Counted from the stretch's first letter, positions 9,601-16,619 are shown. The stretch is 30,629 bases of DNA from JAFGHJ01 sp964418485 (GCA_964418485.1 CAYQMH010000024.1:1-30629), one strand, 5' to 3'. Translations and numbers: made by a program. Notes: a model not told the origin generated them from the letters alone.

Positions 9601-10660
9601 TCTTTTTGAATATCAGCCATATTCTAATTTGATAATAGCAGAGAAAGAAGGTAAGGTTAAATTTATTGACATTAAGGAAGGTATTACACTAAAGGAAATG
9701 GTGGATGAGTCCGGAAAGAGGCAAAGAATGTTGGTTTATGGTACAAAGAGTAAATATCTTCCAACGATTGAGATTAGATCGGGTAAAAAGAAATTGGCCG
9801 ATTATCCGATTCCAAGAGGTTCTTATCTGTTTATTGAAGATGGGGCTAAAGTTGATGTCGGTACTCTTTTGGCTAAAAAACCGCGAGATATTGCCCGTAC
9901 TCAGGATATAACCGGAGGACTTCCAAGGGTGGAAGCTCTGGTTGAAGCCCGATCTCCAAAAGATAAGGCTATAATTTCAGAGATTGACGGAATCGTACGT
10001 TTTGGCAAGGTATCCAGAGGAAAAAGAAATATCTTTATCGAGTCCGATAAAGATAAGAAGAAGTATAAAGTTCCTTATGGTAAGTATTTTATGGTACATG
10101 AGGGACAGAGAGTAGAGGCTGGTGATAAGTTATGTGAGGGATTTGTTGACCCGCATGATGTGCTGAGGGTAAAGGGTGTCATAGCGGCACAACAATATCT
10201 TTTAAACGAGATCCAGGAAGTTTATAGGATGCAGGGAGTCACCATAGATGATAAACATATTGGTATAATTGTCCGTCAGATGTTTAGAAAAGTTCGGATT
10301 GCCGAAAGCGGAGATACCACATTCTTAGAAGGACAGGTAATGGATGCTAAGGCAGTTAAGGAAACCAATATGGAAATCTCCGGGGAAGGAGGAAAACCCG
10401 CGACCTTTGAACCTTTACTACTCGGTATTACACATTCTTCTCTCTCGCACGAGTCAGTGATAGCAGCGGCGTCTTTCCAGCATACTACCAAAGTACTTTT
10501 AAATGCTGCTTTAGAGGGCAAGTCTGATTATCTTAAAGGCTTGAAGGAAAATGTAATAATTGGAGGAAAAATACCCGCAGGTACTGGATTTAAAGATTTT
10601 AGGGATATAGAGTTAAAATATAAAGAAGAGAAAACAGAGGAGGAAGCAAAAAGAGCATAG
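6620..10660 (+). CDS. rpoC: DNA-directed RNA polymerase subunit beta'
   Basis: The beta' subunit carries the catalytic magnesium site. The start is the ATG at 6620 (M-K-F-N-E-G), with GCGAGGAGG upstream and an 11-base overlap with rpoB; an open frame from 6584 is only extension. The 1346-residue protein has the N-terminal zinc site (C69, C71, C84, C87), the catalytic N-A-D-F-D-G-D motif at 457-463 with D459/D461/D463, and the second zinc site (C793, C867, C874, C877). The trigger-loop region G-E-P-G-T-Q-L-T-L-R-T-F-H is present. Beta-barrel inserts follow, as in other bacteria. The stop TAG overlaps the Shine-Dalgarno for rpsL. Confidence 0.98.
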   Translation: MKFNEGKFKEGLPKDFNLIRFSLAYPEKILSWSHGEVKKAETINYRTQKPEMSGLFCERIFGPVKDYECNCGKYKGPKYKGHICERCKVEVTKSSVRRERMGHIELAVPVVHIWYYKVNPSIIGKLLGLKKIQLQRILYYESYIVIDPGDAPLKKGQVISNEKYAGLKEKYKGAFVAKMGGEGIYELLKELDLGEISKELKAGIKSVASKHKKKKMLQKLSIVEAFLKSGNKPEWMVLRVLPVIPPDVRPLVPLEGGVFATSDVNDLYRRVITRNNRLKNLIEIDAPPTILRNEMRMLQESVDALLDNARLSRSITGRGNRPLKSITDSLKGKKGRFRRNLLGKRVDYSGRSVITVDPTLKLYECGLPKKMAKELFKPFIIRKLEETGVVDSIRQARRVLEANDPKAWDLLEEVVDGYPILLNRAPTLHRVSIQAFLPKLVEGNAIRIHPMVCPPFNADFDGDQMAVHVPLSSYAQLESYFIIMASRNILSPANGVPLMVPTQDIVIGVYYLTKARTREKEIEHFFGDIEDVISAYEEGIVKLHDWIKIRYKGEWLETTVGRVAFNEIVPEPLRWVNEPLGSKELKNLVLECYKKLGMDKTAEFLDEIKELGFEYATRSGLTVGITDMVIPKEREKVIEDAQKKVQEAERQHKIQGVITEGERYNKVIDTWTRATEIIEKVIEKALMEDRGGFNPIHMMSQSGARGNMDQIRQLCGLRGLMAKPQKKLSSQAVIETPILHSFKEGLNEMEYFISSHGARKGLTDTALKTAEAGYLTRRLVDVAQGVVITGEDCGTVMGVDVSALVEGGKVVESLFDRIEGSYTADDVIHPLSGEIIVQAGEWIDEEKGREIEEAGVESVRIRSVHTCESEDGICQRCYGRDLSTRELVQIGTAVGVIAAQSIGEPGTQLTLRTFHIGGIASGAAAESYQKSPKDGKVQFAKDLIYNDVKDKPMVVLSRNSSIYLIHAEGKLKYKVPYGSILKVKDEQEVQKGEVLFEYQPYSNLIIAEKEGKVKFIDIKEGITLKEMVDESGKRQRMLVYGTKSKYLPTIEIRSGKKKLADYPIPRGSYLFIEDGAKVDVGTLLAKKPRDIARTQDITGGLPRVEALVEARSPKDKAIISEIDGIVRFGKVSRGKRNIFIESDKDKKKYKVPYGKYFMVHEGQRVEAGDKLCEGFVDPHDVLRVKGVIAAQQYLLNEIQEVYRMQGVTIDDKHIGIIVRQMFRKVRIAESGDTTFLEGQVMDAKAVKETNMEISGEGGKPATFEPLLLGITHSSLSHESVIAAASFQHTTKVLLNAALEGKSDYLKGLKENVIIGGKIPAGTGFKDFRDIELKYKEEKTEEEAKRA

Positions 10661-10669
10661 GAGGTTTAT

Positions 10670-11062
10670 ATGCCGACAATAAATCAATTAATAAGGAAAG
10701 GTAGGAAAAAAATTAAGAAGAAGACGAAGTCGCCCGCTCTTGAAGGCAGTCCTCAGAAAAGAGGGGTATGTTTAAGAGTATATACAACGACTCCTAAAAA
10801 ACCGAATTCGGCTCTCCGGAAAGTTGCTAGAGTAAGACTTTCTAACGGAAAAGTTGTTAGTGCTTACATTCCGGGTGAAGGGCATACCCTGCAGGAACAT
10901 TCCATTGTTCTGGTTAGAGGAGGCAGAGTTAAGGATTTGCCTGGAGTCAGGTACCATATTGTTAGAGGAGTCTATGATTCGGTTGGTGTAGAGGACAGAA
11001 AAAAGAGCCGTTCCTGTTATGGTACAAAGAAGCCTAAGAGTAGTTCAGGGGAGGATAAATGA
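10670..11062 (+). CDS. rpsL: 30S ribosomal protein S12
   Basis: S12 lies at the decoding centre and controls accuracy. The 130-residue protein has T-P-K-K-P-N-S-A-L-R-K-V with the streptomycin-site lysines K43/K44 (K42/K43 after Met removal) unchanged, and the second site V-K-D-L-P-G-V-R-Y-H is intact. The C-terminus has S-R-S-C-Y-G-T-K-K-P where Lys is common at the Cys position. TAGGAGG upstream overlaps the rpoC stop. The stop overlaps rpsG as ATGA. Direct continuity from rpoC places the str operon in the rif cluster, a common arrangement. Confidence 0.98.
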   Translation: MPTINQLIRKGRKKIKKKTKSPALEGSPQKRGVCLRVYTTTPKKPNSALRKVARVRLSNGKVVSAYIPGEGHTLQEHSIVLVRGGRVKDLPGVRYHIVRGVYDSVGVEDRKKSRSCYGTKKPKSSSGEDK

Positions 11063-11526
11063 GAAGAAGAAGGGCTGTGGAGAGAGAAGTTCCGGCTGAT
11101 TTTAAATATCATTCGGAACTTGTAGCGAAATTTATAAACAATTTGATGAAGGAAGGCAAAAAAAGCGTAGCAGAGAAAATTTTCTATGAAGCTATAGACC
11201 TGATTACGGAACGTACAGGGAAAGAGGGAATCGATGTGTTCAATCAGGCAGCGAATAATGTAAAGCCGATGGTCGAAGTACGTCCTAAAAGAGTTGGAGG
11301 ACAGACTTATCAAGTTCCAATAGAAGTGAGAGCCAGCAGGAAACTTTCTCTTGCTATTAAGTGGTTAGTAACAGCTGCAAGAAATAGAGGGGAGTATTTA
11401 ATGAAAGATAGACTGTGTAACGAACTTATTGCAGCTTCCAGAAAAGAAGGTAATGCTTACAAGAAAAAGGAAGATACTCACAGAATGGCAGAAGCCAACA
11501 AGGCTTTTGCTTATTTTGCTTGGTAG
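11059..11526 (+). CDS. rpsG: 30S ribosomal protein S7
   Basis: S7 nucleates assembly of the 30S head and contacts E-site tRNA. The 155-residue length is normal. The N-terminal M-R-R-R-R-A-V-E-R and the central V-R-P-K-R-V-G-G-Q-T-Y-Q-V-P-I-E-V motif are diagnostic, and the C-terminal helix ends in A-N-K-A-F-A-Y-F-A-W. The start overlaps the rpsL stop by four bases (ATGA) with GGGGAGG upstream. fusA follows after 31 bases. Confidence 0.98.
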   Translation: MRRRRAVEREVPADFKYHSELVAKFINNLMKEGKKSVAEKIFYEAIDLITERTGKEGIDVFNQAANNVKPMVEVRPKRVGGQTYQVPIEVRASRKLSLAIKWLVTAARNRGEYLMKDRLCNELIAASRKEGNAYKKKEDTHRMAEANKAFAYFAW

Positions 11527-11557
11527 TACTCGTTCTGTTAATCTTTAGGAATCTTTA

Positions 11558-13642
11558 ATGTCAAGAGGTTTTGATTCGAGTAAAAGGGTAGATATACCTG
11601 ACGTTAGAAATATTGGAATAATAGCTCATATCGACGCAGGAAAGACTACTCTGACTGAGAGAATTCTTTTTTATAGCGGAAGAGTCCATAGATTGGGTGA
11701 GGTAGATGAAGGTTCTACTGTTATGGATTATATGGACCAGGAAAAGGAGAGAGGCATTACTATTACTTCCGCTGCTACTACTATCTTTTGGAACGAGAAA
11801 AGAATAAATTTGATTGATACCCCCGGACATGTCGATTTTACTGTGGAAGTCGAAAGGAGTCTCAGGGTTCTCGACGGCGGAGTTGTTATATTTAGTGGAG
11901 TGGAGGGAGTAGAGGCTCAGTCGGAGACAGTCTGGAGACAGGCGGATAGGTATAATCTTCCGAGAATTACTTTCATAAATAAGTTAGATAGAAAAGGTTC
12001 GGATTTTTTTCGAACTGTCGAGATGATGAGAGATAGGCTTAAAGTGACGCCTTTGATTGTAAGTTTGCCGCTTTTTTCAGGAGATAAAGTTAAAGGGATG
12101 ATTGATATTGTAGAAATGCAAGCCTGGGTCTGGCAAGATGAGAAAGGCCTTGATTATAAATCGGTGCCCATACCCGAGGAATATTCGGATTTGGCAAAGA
12201 AGTATAGAGAAGAGCTTCTCGACAAAGTGAGTCTCCTTGACGATGAAGTAGTTGATAAATTTCTTAATGAGGAAGAAATAGATACTTCGATTTTGAAAAG
12301 GGCGATTAGAAAAGGTACAATTAAGTGCGATTTCTTTCCGGTTATTGGTGGTACAGCTCTTAAGAATATTGGAGTACAGAAGGTTATGAATGCTATCGTA
12401 GATTATCTACCTTCTCCCTTGGAGGTTCCTCCTCATACCGGCAAAAATCCAAATACCGGTGAAAAAGAAGAGAGGGAAAATAATCCTGTGGGGCCTTTCA
12501 GTGCACTTGTTTTTAAAATAATAGGAGATCCGCATGGAAAATTGTCTTTTGTAAGAATTTATTCGGGTAAAGTTCATCAGGGCGATAAAATATTAAACGT
12601 TAATACGAATAAAATAGAAAGGCTTTATAAAATTATTCTCATCCATGCCGATAAAAGAAAAGAAGTAAAGTCCGTCGAAGCAGGGGAGATAGCTGCTTTT
12701 GTTGGTCTTTCGGAAGTTTCTACAGGGCATACCCTGACCGATCCCGGGAAACCTATTCTTTTTGAGCCTCCCCAGTTGCCGGAGCCGGTAATTTTTACAA
12801 GTGTTTCTCCGAAGACTATTGCTGATCAGGAGAAGCTTATGGTTGCCTTGAATAAAATTCATGAAGAGGACCCTACTTTTCTGGTTAAAAAAGATCCGGA
12901 TACCGGTGAAACTTTAATTTACGGCATGGGGGAATTGCATCTCGAAGTCATTATGGAACGTCTTAAAAGGGAATCTAAGGTTGAAACAAGAGTTAGAACT
13001 CCCAGAGTTTCATACAAGGAAGCCATCACTCAAAAAGCGTCTGCCGAGGGCAAGTTTATAAAGCAGAGTGGCGGAAAAGGTCAATATGGGGATGTAATTC
13101 TGACTATAGAACCGAGTGAGGAATTTGAATTTGTAAACGAAGCCAAAGTAGCTGAAATACCGAAAGAATTTGTGGGTCCCATTGAAGAAGGAGTAAGAGA
13201 AGCGATGTTTTCGGGGAGTCTGGGTGGTTTTGAGGTCTTGGGAGGCAAAGTTACCTTGACGGGTGGTTCCTGTCACGGGGTGGATTCTACAGATATTGCT
13301 TATAAAATAGCTGCTTCCCGGGCATTTAAGAGTGCCTATAAGAAAGCAAATCCGGTACTTTTAGAACCTATTATGGAAGTAGAAGTTACCGTGCCTAACG
13401 AACATTTCGGAACTATTTTAGATGATATAAATACCCGAAGAGGCGAAGTAAAGCACGTTGACCATAGGGGCGATACGGTAATAATTGAAGCTCTTGCACC
13501 ACTTGCGAATCTTTTCGGTTATGCTACAGATTTGCGTTCTCTTACCGGTGGAAGGGGATCTCATTTTATGCATTTTTTGAAATATCAGCAAATTCCTGAA
13601 AAAGTTATGGAAAAAGAACTGGATAGTATAAGAGGATATTAA
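11558..13642 (+). CDS. fusA: Translation elongation factor G
   Basis: EF-G is the GTPase that drives ribosomal translocation and, with RRF, recycling. The 694-residue protein has all G motifs: A-H-I-D-A-G-K-T-T at 23-31, R-G-I-T-I at 65-69, D-T-P-G-H at 87-91 and N-K-L-D at 141-144. Domain IV starts near K-Q-S-G-G-K-G-Q-Y-G-D-V, where the last Asp is often His in other EF-Gs. The Shine-Dalgarno is weak (AGGAA). The stop codon lies inside the left arm of a hairpin. The expected next gene, tuf, is missing. A diverged second copy of the last 49 codons lies at about 14983-15129. Confidence 0.97.
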   Translation: MSRGFDSSKRVDIPDVRNIGIIAHIDAGKTTLTERILFYSGRVHRLGEVDEGSTVMDYMDQEKERGITITSAATTIFWNEKRINLIDTPGHVDFTVEVERSLRVLDGGVVIFSGVEGVEAQSETVWRQADRYNLPRITFINKLDRKGSDFFRTVEMMRDRLKVTPLIVSLPLFSGDKVKGMIDIVEMQAWVWQDEKGLDYKSVPIPEEYSDLAKKYREELLDKVSLLDDEVVDKFLNEEEIDTSILKRAIRKGTIKCDFFPVIGGTALKNIGVQKVMNAIVDYLPSPLEVPPHTGKNPNTGEKEERENNPVGPFSALVFKIIGDPHGKLSFVRIYSGKVHQGDKILNVNTNKIERLYKIILIHADKRKEVKSVEAGEIAAFVGLSEVSTGHTLTDPGKPILFEPPQLPEPVIFTSVSPKTIADQEKLMVALNKIHEEDPTFLVKKDPDTGETLIYGMGELHLEVIMERLKRESKVETRVRTPRVSYKEAITQKASAEGKFIKQSGGKGQYGDVILTIEPSEEFEFVNEAKVAEIPKEFVGPIEEGVREAMFSGSLGGFEVLGGKVTLTGGSCHGVDSTDIAYKIAASRAFKSAYKKANPVLLEPIMEVEVTVPNEHFGTILDDINTRRGEVKHVDHRGDTVIIEALAPLANLFGYATDLRSLTGGRGSHFMHFLKYQQIPEKVMEKELDSIRGY

Positions 13643-13659
13643 GCGGCAAAGCCGCTTAA
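13639..13659 (+). terminator. Hairpin on the fusA stop codon
   Basis: TTAAGCGGC (13639-13647), loop AAA, GCCGCTTAA (13651-13659): a perfect 9-bp stem that includes the fusA TAA. The sequence after it is A-rich, not T-rich, so it is not a textbook intrinsic terminator. It could be a 3'-end stabiliser or a Rho-dependent end. It marks the end of the conserved operon. Confidence 0.5.
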
Positions 13660-14146
13660 ATGTAAAAATAAAATATCAAATTGTAAAATTACAAATAAAA
13701 ATTTAAAAATTATTCTCACACAGAGCCCCAAAAGGGTTAGAGAGTTAGAGCGTTAAAGCGTTAAAATATTCAATATTCGGAGGAGAGGTGTGGCTAACGC
13801 ATCTACGCTTCTACGCACCAACACACTAACTTCAGTTGTTTTTTTACTTGAACCCTAGAACCCTTGAAACCTTGATCCCTACACTTTAATTAACAACCAA
13901 ATCACACCCCGATACAATCATTTTTCCTTACGGGGCAGGCGAATAGCACAAATAGTTTTTGTTTTTGTCGCAGTGTCAAGCTCCGTCCTCCCTAGACTGT
14001 TGATCTGTGGGTCTGTTAGTCAGTTGGGCTGTTTTTTGTTTTAAATTTTGACTAGAGACTTGCGGGCGTGTTGACTGGCTTATTGTTCAACCCATTCAAA
14101 GAAGACAAGATCACCCCTACGTTCTTTCAAAAGTAAATCGCCAAAC
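13660..14146. repeat. Non-coding stretch of dispersed phrase-like repeats
   Basis: No gene was found. The stretch holds GTTAGAG/GTTAAAGC-type near-tandem units at 13737-13765, CACCAACACACTAACTT at about 13816 (seen again near 17882), a copy of the AACAACAAATCACAC family from 13892 interrupted near 13921-13940, a degenerate GTCAAGC repeat at 13971-13992, a CTGTGGGTCTGTTAGTC phrase near 14005 (related copy at about 17827), and GGGCGTGTTG at 14064-14073, which matches the end of the palindromic element at 22964. Confidence 0.6.
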
Positions 14147-14174
14147 TTGATTTTTGATGATTATAACGTATAAT
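14147..14174 (+). promoter_or_regulatory. Candidate promoter of the MntA/HepT-type pair
   Basis: TTGATT, 16 bases, TATAAT. A second TATAAT at 14219-14224, closer to the start codon, has no good -35 at 16-18 bases, so either could be used. The position 70 bases upstream of the first gene fits an untranslated leader. Confidence 0.35.
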
Positions 14175-14243
14175 GTTTTATATTTAAGTTATATTGTAGA
14201 AATAACAGTAAAATAGAATATAATGAGTAAGTGAAGGTCGAAA

Positions 14244-14537
14244 ATGAGAAAAATTAAGGAAATTGAAAAGATTCTTAATGAACATAAAGCAATCTTAAAC
14301 GAAAAATTTAAAGTTAAAGAAATCGGTATTTTTGGTTCGTACGTTAAGGGAGAACAGAAGAAATCGAGTGATTTAGATATACTCGTTGAATTTAAGGAAA
14401 CTATAAGTTTGCTCGACCTGGCTGGACTTGAAGTTTATTTAACCGAACTATTAAAGATAAAAGTCGATGTGGTACCGAAAGAAGATCTGAGGCCTGAATT
14501 GAAAAAAGAAATTTTAATGGAAACCATATACTTATGA
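14244..14537 (+). CDS. mntA: MntA-type minimal nucleotidyltransferase antitoxin
   Basis: Small MNT-fold proteins neutralise HEPN toxins; in characterised MntA/HepT pairs the antitoxin adds AMP groups to the toxin tyrosine. The 97-residue protein has the exact G-S-x10-D-x-D signature: G31 S32, D43, D45, with a third acidic residue at D75 in K-V-D-V-V. All catalytic positions are therefore present. The stop TGA overlaps the next gene's ATG by four bases, so the two are one transcription unit. The order is antitoxin first. Symbol and function rest on motif and partner, not on experiment. Confidence 0.88.
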   Translation: MRKIKEIEKILNEHKAILNEKFKVKEIGIFGSYVKGEQKKSSDLDILVEFKETISLLDLAGLEVYLTELLKIKVDVVPKEDLRPELKKEILMETIYL

Positions 14538-14881
14538 AACGAAACAATCTTATATATATTAAAGATATTTTGGAAAATATGGAAAACATTGAGAAGTTTT
14601 CGAAAGATATTAATTATGAACAGTTTATTAAAGACAAAAAAATCAATTATGCAGTGGTAAGATGTATTGAAATCATTGGCGAAGCCGCAAAGAACGTTTC
14701 GAAGGAAATCAGAAGCAAATATCCCCATGTCCCCTGGAAAGAAATGGCGGGTATGAGAGATAAAGTTATTCATTTTTACTTTGGCGTGAATCTTGAAAAA
14801 GTTTGGCTTGTTGTAACTCGGGATATTCCAAAACTAAAACCGGAAATACAGAAAATTCTAAGGGAAATTACAACTACATAA
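14534..14881 (+). CDS. hepT: HepT-type HEPN RNase toxin (DUF86)
   Basis: This is the HEPN-domain partner of the preceding MNT protein. The all-helical 115-residue protein carries R-x4-H-x-Y as R75-D-K-V-I-H80-F-Y82, the catalytic RNase motif plus the tyrosine modified by MntA-type antitoxins. I-I-G-E-A-A-K-N-V-S and the Y-P-x-V-P-W-K-E-M-A-G-M-R-D stretch are typical of DUF86. No residue looks degraded, so the pair may be active. It lies between fusA and a relic of a second fusA. Confidence 0.9.
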   Translation: MKRNNLIYIKDILENMENIEKFSKDINYEQFIKDKKINYAVVRCIEIIGEAAKNVSKEIRSKYPHVPWKEMAGMRDKVIHFYFGVNLEKVWLVVTRDIPKLKPEIQKILREITTT

Positions 14882-14945
14882 ATTTTCCGGGTGTTTTTAA
14901 TTCTTATTTTTAAGGAAGTTATTTGGAATAAAAATAGGATATCAT

Positions 14946-14972
14946 AAATGTCACAATGTCAAGTGCCGCCCC
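14946..14972 (+). repeat. GTCAAGC-type repeat, left arm of the EF-G relic unit
   Basis: This copy reads AATGTCAAGTGCCGCCCCC and shares its flank with the inverted copy at 15185-15211; the two arms of 27 bases differ at three positions. The ATG inside it (14956) is in frame with the following EF-G fragment. Confidence 0.75.
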
Positions 14973-15129
14973 CATTATCTCTGTACCGCTTGCGAATCTG
15001 TTTGGTTATGCGATAGACCTGCGTTCTCTTACCGGTAGAAGGGGAGTCCATTTTATGCATTTTTTGAAATATCAGCAGATCCCTGAAAAAGTTATGGAGA
15101 AGGAACTGGATAGTATAAGAGGATATTAA
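14956..15129 (+). pseudogene. 3' fragment of a second fusA (EF-G) gene
   Basis: Bases 14983-15129 match the last 49 codons of fusA (13496-13642) at 131 of 147 positions by my count, from V/A-P-L-A-N-L-F-G-Y to the shared ending D-S-I-R-G-Y-stop. Ten codon differences are synonymous and four change the residue (A/V, T/I, G/R, S/V), so the copy diverged under selection before it was cut. Similarity stops at the stop codon. The upstream repeat supplies an in-frame ATG at 14956, giving a possible 57-residue peptide, but no Shine-Dalgarno is visible. All GTPase domains are missing, so EF-G activity is impossible. Confidence 0.85.
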
Positions 15130-15184
15130 GAAGAAGTCAGAAGCCGGAAGCCAGAATCCAGAGGCAATAGGGACGGAGGCAATA

Positions 15185-15211
15185 GGGACGGTGCTTGACA
15201 TTGTGACATTT
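15185..15211 (-). repeat. GTCAAGC-type repeat, right inverted arm
   Basis: Reverse complement of the arm at 14946-14972, with core GACGGTGCTTGACATTGTG. Together they bracket the EF-G relic in a unit of about 266 bp. Such short palindromic-type repeats are often mobilised in trans by RAYT/IS200-like transposases; none is in the window. Confidence 0.75.
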
Positions 15212-15217
15212 TTATTG

Positions 15218-15379
15218 TTATCTTCTTCGATCTTCCAATATAAGATGGACAGCATCTGTAAGGCTTTTAAGACACTCTTCTTTTGTAAGCCCTTGTCCAT
15301 TGGCTCCTGGTATTTCAGGAGAGTAAGCTATAAACCATTTGCCGTCTTTTTCTATTACTGCGTTGAATTCATTATGCAT
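15218..15379 (-). CDS. Short HicB-like antitoxin domain protein
   Basis: A 53-residue reading frame begins M-H-N-E-F-N-A-V-I-E-K-D-G-K-W-F and continues through A-Y-S-P-E-I-P-G-A-N-G-Q-G to L-T-K-E-E-C-L-K-S-L. This is the partial RNase H-like fold of HicB antitoxins, which bind HicA mRNA-interferase toxins. It has GGGAGG seven bases before the ATG and a strong promoter upstream. It lacks the C-terminal DNA-binding domain of full-length HicB, and no HicA-like gene lies on either side. It may be an orphan regulator or a remnant. The stop is 7 bases from the repeat arm at 15185-15211. Confidence 0.75.
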   Translation of the reverse strand: MHNEFNAVIEKDGKWFIAYSPEIPGANGQGLTKEECLKSLTDAVHLILEDRRR

Positions 15380-15406
15380 AAATAAACCTCCCGGCTCTTT
15401 TTCTTA

Positions 15407-15435
15407 ATTATAATAGAATTTATTGGTGAAAGCAA
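15407..15435 (-). promoter_or_regulatory. Promoter of the HicB-like gene
   Basis: On the minus strand: TTGCTT (15435-15430), 17 bases, TATAAT (15412-15407), about 27 bases before the start codon. Spacing and -10 are consensus. Confidence 0.6.
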
Positions 15436-15458
15436 GAGTAATCCGTGTATTTTTTCAC

Positions 15459-16283
15459 TCACTCTATTAAAGGTATGAATTCTACTGTGTCGGCTAATAA
15501 TGATGGTATAACAAGTTCGTTTTTCTCTCCGTTAAAATAAATGTCTGCGGGGCCATGGTGTCCGCTTGATACAATTATAGGTTTTTCTTTAAATAAATTG
15601 TCATATTTGTAAATTGTGCCTTCTTTTTTGTATCCGGATTCAAAACTACCCGGACCCCATTCCGAAATATAGCAATTACCAGCTTCATCCAGAGTTATGC
15701 CGTCTAAATTCGTAAATTCTGTTGTTATAATTGTTGAAATAGTAGAATCTTCAAGATTTATTTCATCGATTGGTGCTTTTTCCATGAAATAGCACATTAA
15801 AAGTCTGTTTTTTGATTTGTCATAAGTAATTCCATTCGGCCCGCCATGCGTTTTCATAAACGGCGAATAAGTTTTAGAGGCAATGTTGATTCTAAAGACT
15901 ATACCGGTATTACTGCCTGTTACGTATAAAAATCCTGAGTCGTCAGAAGTGATATCATTTAAAAATGTTGCTTCTTTTATCTGGATATCTAATTTGATAC
16001 TTCCATCAGTGATATCAAATCCTTTTACTGATTTTGGATTATCTGCAACGTATAATATATTTTCATATATTAGTATACCGAGTGGTTTTGATAATCCTTT
16101 CTTGAAATAAGTTTTCCCTCCGGTCGAATCTATCTCGATAATACTTCCGTCTCCGAAGTTTGATACAAAATATCTTTTTGTTAAGGGGTTGTAGGCAGCA
16201 CTTTCAGGCATTTTAAATTCTTGTGAATTAGATTGAACAGGAATTAGCGTAATTGTTAATAAGAAAAGCAAATTAAATTTCAT
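15459..16283 (-). CDS. Exported SMP-30/gluconolactonase-like beta-propeller protein
   Basis: A 274-residue protein with an N-terminal signal peptide (M-K-F-N-L-L-F-L-L-T-I-T-L-I-P-V, cleavage probably near S-N-S-Q). The rest consists of repeated blades with D-G-S-I-I-E-I-D, G-I-L-I-Y-E-N-I-L-Y-V-A-D, N-D-I-T-S-D-D-S-G-F-L-Y-V-T, G-P-N-G-I-T-Y-D and L-D-G-I-T-L-D-E-A-G-N-C-Y-I-S-E, the pattern of SMP-30/NHL six-bladed propellers. These are often calcium-dependent lactonases, but many exported members have no known activity, so no substrate is claimed. There is no Shine-Dalgarno; a promoter -10 ends 7 bases before the ATG, suggesting a leaderless mRNA. Confidence 0.75.
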   Translation of the reverse strand: MKFNLLFLLTITLIPVQSNSQEFKMPESAAYNPLTKRYFVSNFGDGSIIEIDSTGGKTYFKKGLSKPLGILIYENILYVADNPKSVKGFDITDGSIKLDIQIKEATFLNDITSDDSGFLYVTGSNTGIVFRINIASKTYSPFMKTHGGPNGITYDKSKNRLLMCYFMEKAPIDEINLEDSTISTIITTEFTNLDGITLDEAGNCYISEWGPGSFESGYKKEGTIYKYDNLFKEKPIIVSSGHHGPADIYFNGEKNELVIPSLLADTVEFIPLIE

Positions 16284-16290
16284 TTTTTAA

Positions 16291-16318
16291 ATTGTAGATA
16301 TTTATGAATATTTGTCAA
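16291..16318 (-). promoter_or_regulatory. Promoter with leaderless spacing, SMP-30-like gene
   Basis: On the minus strand: TTGACA (16318-16313), 16 bases, TACAAT (16296-16291), then 7 bases to the ATG at 16283. Transcription would start at or next to the start codon. Confidence 0.65.
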
Positions 16319-16480
16319 GATTGGATTGCCACTAAGACACCAATTGTGGAAAACAAGTTAAATGGTCAAATTGTTGAATGGTTAAATGGTTAAATCGGCA
16401 TCCCCCCGCAGTATTTTTTACTATTTGACTATTTTTTAATTTAACTATTTAACTTAGATTCGAAGAATCTATGTCATAAA

Positions 16481-16540
16481 CGCAGATGAACGCAGATTTT
16501 CAGGATGTTTTTTGTCGTTTAAAACCCAACACCCTACCCA
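16481..16540 (+). repeat. CGCAGATGAACGCAGAT direct repeat, copy 1
   Basis: Starts CGCAGATGAACGCAGATTTT and runs through GTTTAAAACCCAAC to CCTACC. Copy 2 at 17658-17712 is almost identical and in the same orientation. A shorter relative starts at 28835. Confidence 0.8.
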
Positions 16541-16619
16541 AGAAAATAATCTCACACAAATGTAAAAAGCTTTTAGTTTTGTTTTTTTACTCGAAACCTG
16601 GGACCTTTACACATAATTT

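Larger units (their letters stand above)
14882..15217. other. Gap holding the EF-G relic and repeat arms
   Basis: Apart from the EF-G fragment and its flanking inverted repeats (listed separately) this stretch contains an exact 15-base tandem duplication (GAGGCAATAGGGACG at 15161-15175 and 15176-15190) and an AGAAGTCAGAAGCCGGAAG phrase near 15131. An opposite-strand open frame across 14959-15300 reads through repeats and a pseudogene and is not considered a gene. Confidence 0.6.
16284..16619. repeat. Non-coding stretch with inverted and dispersed repeats
   Basis: Besides the promoter, this gap has GGTTAAATGGTTAAAT near 16379-16395 facing ATTTAACTATTTAACT near 16436-16453 (imperfect inverted repeat), the small palindrome AGATTCGAAGAATCT at 16456-16470, and a CGCAGATGAACGCAGAT element at 16481-16540 that recurs on the other side of the next gene. 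No coding potential was seen. Confidence 0.6.

Noticed and set aside
17..13941. TTACGGGGCAGG shared by nusG and the gap at about 13928
   Set aside because: A single 11-12 base match inside a coding region; probably chance.
14435..14773. 112-codon minus-strand frame opposite mntA/hepT
   Set aside because: Covers two genes with intact catalytic motifs on the other strand; it is a shadow.
14959..15300. 113-codon minus-strand frame across the EF-G relic and HicB-like gene
   Set aside because: It reads through both repeat arms and the pseudogene and is out of frame with the HicB-like protein, which has its own start and ribosome site.
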